Assembly: GCA_031472005.1 (NCBI GenBank) | Contig: PZJY01000004.1 | Span: 1,276,556 to 1,340,555, forward strand | Reading direction: 5' to 3' | DNA length: 64,000 nt | Source: Tetracladium setigerum | Taxonomy: Eukaryota; Ascomycota; Leotiomycetes; Helotiales | Notes under the pieces: model-generated | The model's input: the letters and a program-made list of their open reading frames with translations, nothing else | The model's database searches: none | What the model was told of the DNA's origin: nothing | Shown: positions 61,861 through 64,000 of the stretch, piece after piece | Position numbering within the stretch: position 1 is the first letter of the stretch | Layout of the letters: every line of letters starts with the position of its first letter | Made by a program: the position numbers and the translations under genes

Positions 61861-62458
61861 AAGAGTACTAGATAGGTTGATCGCGAGCCGAAATGGGAAA
61901 ATTCAACAAGGATGAGAGAGAGATGAGTGAGGGTGGGAAATCAGAAAGCGAGAGAGAGAGAGAGTGTGTGTGTATGGGGGGAGGGGAGGGATCAAGTCCA
62001 TTCATTCATAGAGAATCGAAATGACGAAAAATTCAGAAAACTTCAAAATTTACTCGAGCCCCATGCGGAGTATATCTTCTTAACTTCTTACTTGGGTTGT
62101 GCTCGTCTCTCCTAGCAGGTAGGACGGTGGATGTGCCCATGTTATCCATATGCAAGTAAGTCGCAGGGAGAGTCATTTTGTTGAGGCAAGGATGTGGTGA
62201 GGGGGAGAGGGGAGAGAGGGAGAGGGGAGAGGGGAGGGGAGGCTGGGATCAAAATGTGTGTTTTGTGAAGTTATGAAGTTATGGAACTTATGGTGGGAGG
62301 GGGAAAATTCTGTTGAGGGAGGTTATGACGATATTTAATTTCCCAAACATTTATTTGTAGGTCGGTTCCTCCTAGGTGTGCGCAATATTTCTTGTCATTT
62401 TTTGCACACATATTTTGTGATGAATCTTATAGAGAATAAATAAGAAGAAAGTAGGAAG

Positions 62459-62487
62459 AAGGAGAAGAAGAAGAAGAAGAAGAAGGT
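62459..62487 (+). repeat. (GAA)n microsatellite
   Basis: GAAGGAGAAGAAGAAGAAGAAGAAGAAGG; about six perfect AAG units in non-coding DNA. Confidence 0.85.
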
Positions 62488-63151
62488 AGTATATATCTGG
62501 GGGAACACCCTACGGTTACAGTCAGGTAAGGTTTTGTTGTGACGCTAATGTGGACTTTTAGTCTTTCATGTGGTTAAAAAATGTAGGGACAAATGCAGGT
62601 ACTGAGGCATGAGATGAGATGAGATGAAAACAGTGCTGAAGTTTAACTTTATTTTATACTTCTAACGTCTTTGGTGTTTTTTGTACGGTCGAGACGAAGA
62701 CTGTTCTAGATTCCTTTCAAGAGGTTGGTGGTAGTCAGGTGCAGATAATAGATCAAAGCCACGAAGGAGACGATGACGTGCCGGATCATCATGTATGATT
62801 TTTTAATATACTGCAACTATTTAATCGCCGCTCTCTCCGGGTAAAAGGTCAATAAGGTAGTATTGTAATAGGGATTTGCTGCGTTATAAAACCTTACAAT
62901 GCTGTGTATGTTGTCTCACTTCAGCGAGTGAGATGGTGAACTCCGATCATAAATGTGGCATGTTGCTTGTTCGGAGGTTAAATGGCACCAAAACCGTACA
63001 GGATGTAACAAGAAGGGAATGATACAGTGAGAAGAGGGCCGATAAAGTGCCATCAATTCTTACGGTCTTCACGGATATACATACTGTACAGACATACATA
63101 ATTACATAATAGTAGACAACTTTCAATCCGTCTTTACAACAATCCATTTCA

Positions 63152-64000
63152 TCATCCAAGAGAATCCTCAAGCCACTCTCGCACCCTTCTATTCTCATCC
63201 TCCCCACCATCACCACTACCATCATCATGATTCCCATAATTTCCAATATCCATAGTCTTCGCTCTCTATTAATTCCTCAATAGCACATCAGTTAGCAAGA
63301 ATAAATCTACAATCACAATCATCACGACGCCATAAGAAAATCTTGAAAAAGAAAACCTCTTCCAGAAAAGATAGATGGGAAAACATTACCTCCTCAGCAA
63401 CACCATTAGCATCAAACCCCTCATCCCAAACCGCTCTATCCTTACACTCCACCAACAAGACACTCCTCCTCATCACCCTCGCCATTTCCTTTGCTTGTGT
63501 TTCGGGGGTGATTTCTTCGCCCATTATCATCATTGCTTTCTTTAACCCATCTTTCGATTTCGGTTTCGGTGTCATCTTCTTCTTCTTCTTCTTCTGGTCC
63601 GTTTTCTCACCACCCGTATTTCTTACTTCCTCTTCTAACGATGACGATGATACTTCATCCCTGTCCTCGGAAGTCGAAGAGTATAAAAACAAAGCATGAG
63701 GAATCTTCAACTGCGGTAACTCCGAATTCGGATTCGCATTCGCGTAGCGTGAGAACGACGATGATCTCACCGGAGCGGAAGTAGGGGGGAATTTCAGATA
63801 CGATACCCGTGCCGTTTGTGGTCCCAATTGAATTTTTTCCTGGGATTCCTTACCCATCTCTAGGGTTTCCTTCTTGGCCTCTGAATCTTTTGTGGGGTCT
63901 TGAAGAGGTGGCTGTGGTGATGATGGTGGTGGTTGTGATGTTGTTGATCTTAAATTCGAATCAACAAACCCACCGTACGAATACGACACTTCTTCATCCT
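63152..64000 (-). CDS. Hypothetical protein, 5' end beyond the window
   Basis: Two exons are visible: the window edge to 63390, then 63265-63152 after a 124-nt intron (GTAATG donor, TTAATAG acceptor). The frame is open to the right edge, so the start lies outside. The visible part (about 240 residues) is hydrophilic: a Pro/Ser-rich stretch, a Lys-rich segment (DQKKKKKKMTPKPKSKDG, possible nuclear signal), then a helical region (ETQAKEMARVMRRSVLLVE). An acidic C-terminus ends RRVREWLEDSLG. No family recognised. Confidence 0.6.

Larger units (their letters stand above)
60920..63151. other. Intergenic region with purine-rich repeats
   Basis: No credible gene. Contains (GAAT)n and (GGAT)n (about 61828-61860), AG and GT runs (about 61950-61972), GGGGAGAG units (about 62200-62240) and a GAA run (about 62459-62487). 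Confidence 0.45.

Noticed and set aside
1..64000. tRNA and rRNA genes
   Set aside because: I scanned by eye for T-loop motifs (GGTTCGAATCC-like) with a matching acceptor stem and found none that could be folded; a tRNA search program would be decisive.

Overview
The window looks like chromosomal DNA of a filamentous ascomycete, most likely of the Leotiomycetes (Botrytis/Sclerotinia-like). That lineage call is an inference from gene content and style. Genes carry short introns (about 45-180 nt) with GTAAGT-like donors, CTAA(C/T) branch sites and YAG acceptors, and start in CAA/CACC leaders. Typical filamentous-fungal families are present: a HET domain protein, a PTH11-type fragment, a fungal LtrA protein and a PAK kinase.

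Layout. 0-4.4 kb is an accessory, degraded stretch: a multi-pass membrane protein gene, a decayed tyrosine-recombinase-like element and a PTH11-like pseudogene. 4.9-6.9 kb holds a serine-rich conserved protein. 7.6-10.7 kb holds an ALKBH1-type dioxygenase and CDK1, divergently transcribed. 12.6-16.4 kb holds a secreted nuclease-type protein with a jacalin-like C-terminus and a membrane protein of unknown function. 18.3-28.8 kb is a second accessory block: a small ORF facing a promoter on the other strand, a 1,655-residue protein of an unnamed fungal family, a tail-to-tail HET gene, and MsrB with a partial duplicate of its 3' end. 29.5-34.7 kb carries trafficking genes: an AGE2-type ArfGAP, an SFT1-type SNARE and a YSC84/SH3 protein. 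34.7-40.8 kb is a gene desert upstream of a mitochondrial-type short-chain dehydrogenase. 43.4-55.8 kb holds LtrA, SCP160/vigilin and an MFSD1-like transporter. 58.2-60.9 kb is a PAK/Ste20 kinase, and an unidentified gene runs off the right edge.

How the genes relate. Most are independent housekeeping genes. A loose group acts on vesicle traffic, actin and polarity (ArfGAP, SFT1, YSC84, PAK, CDK1). The HET gene and the large unnamed-family gene form a convergent pair and are the best candidates for a non-self recognition locus, but that is inference.

A recurring pattern is that otherwise well-conserved genes are interrupted by one missing nucleotide, often in a short homopolymer (membrane protein, large orphan gene, dehydrogenase twice, SCP160, MFS transporter). 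Adding back one base per site makes four of the spliced lengths exact multiples of three. This points to assembly or sequencing indels rather than true pseudogenes. The 0-4.4 kb relics also carry internal stops or several shifts, so genuine decay is likelier there.
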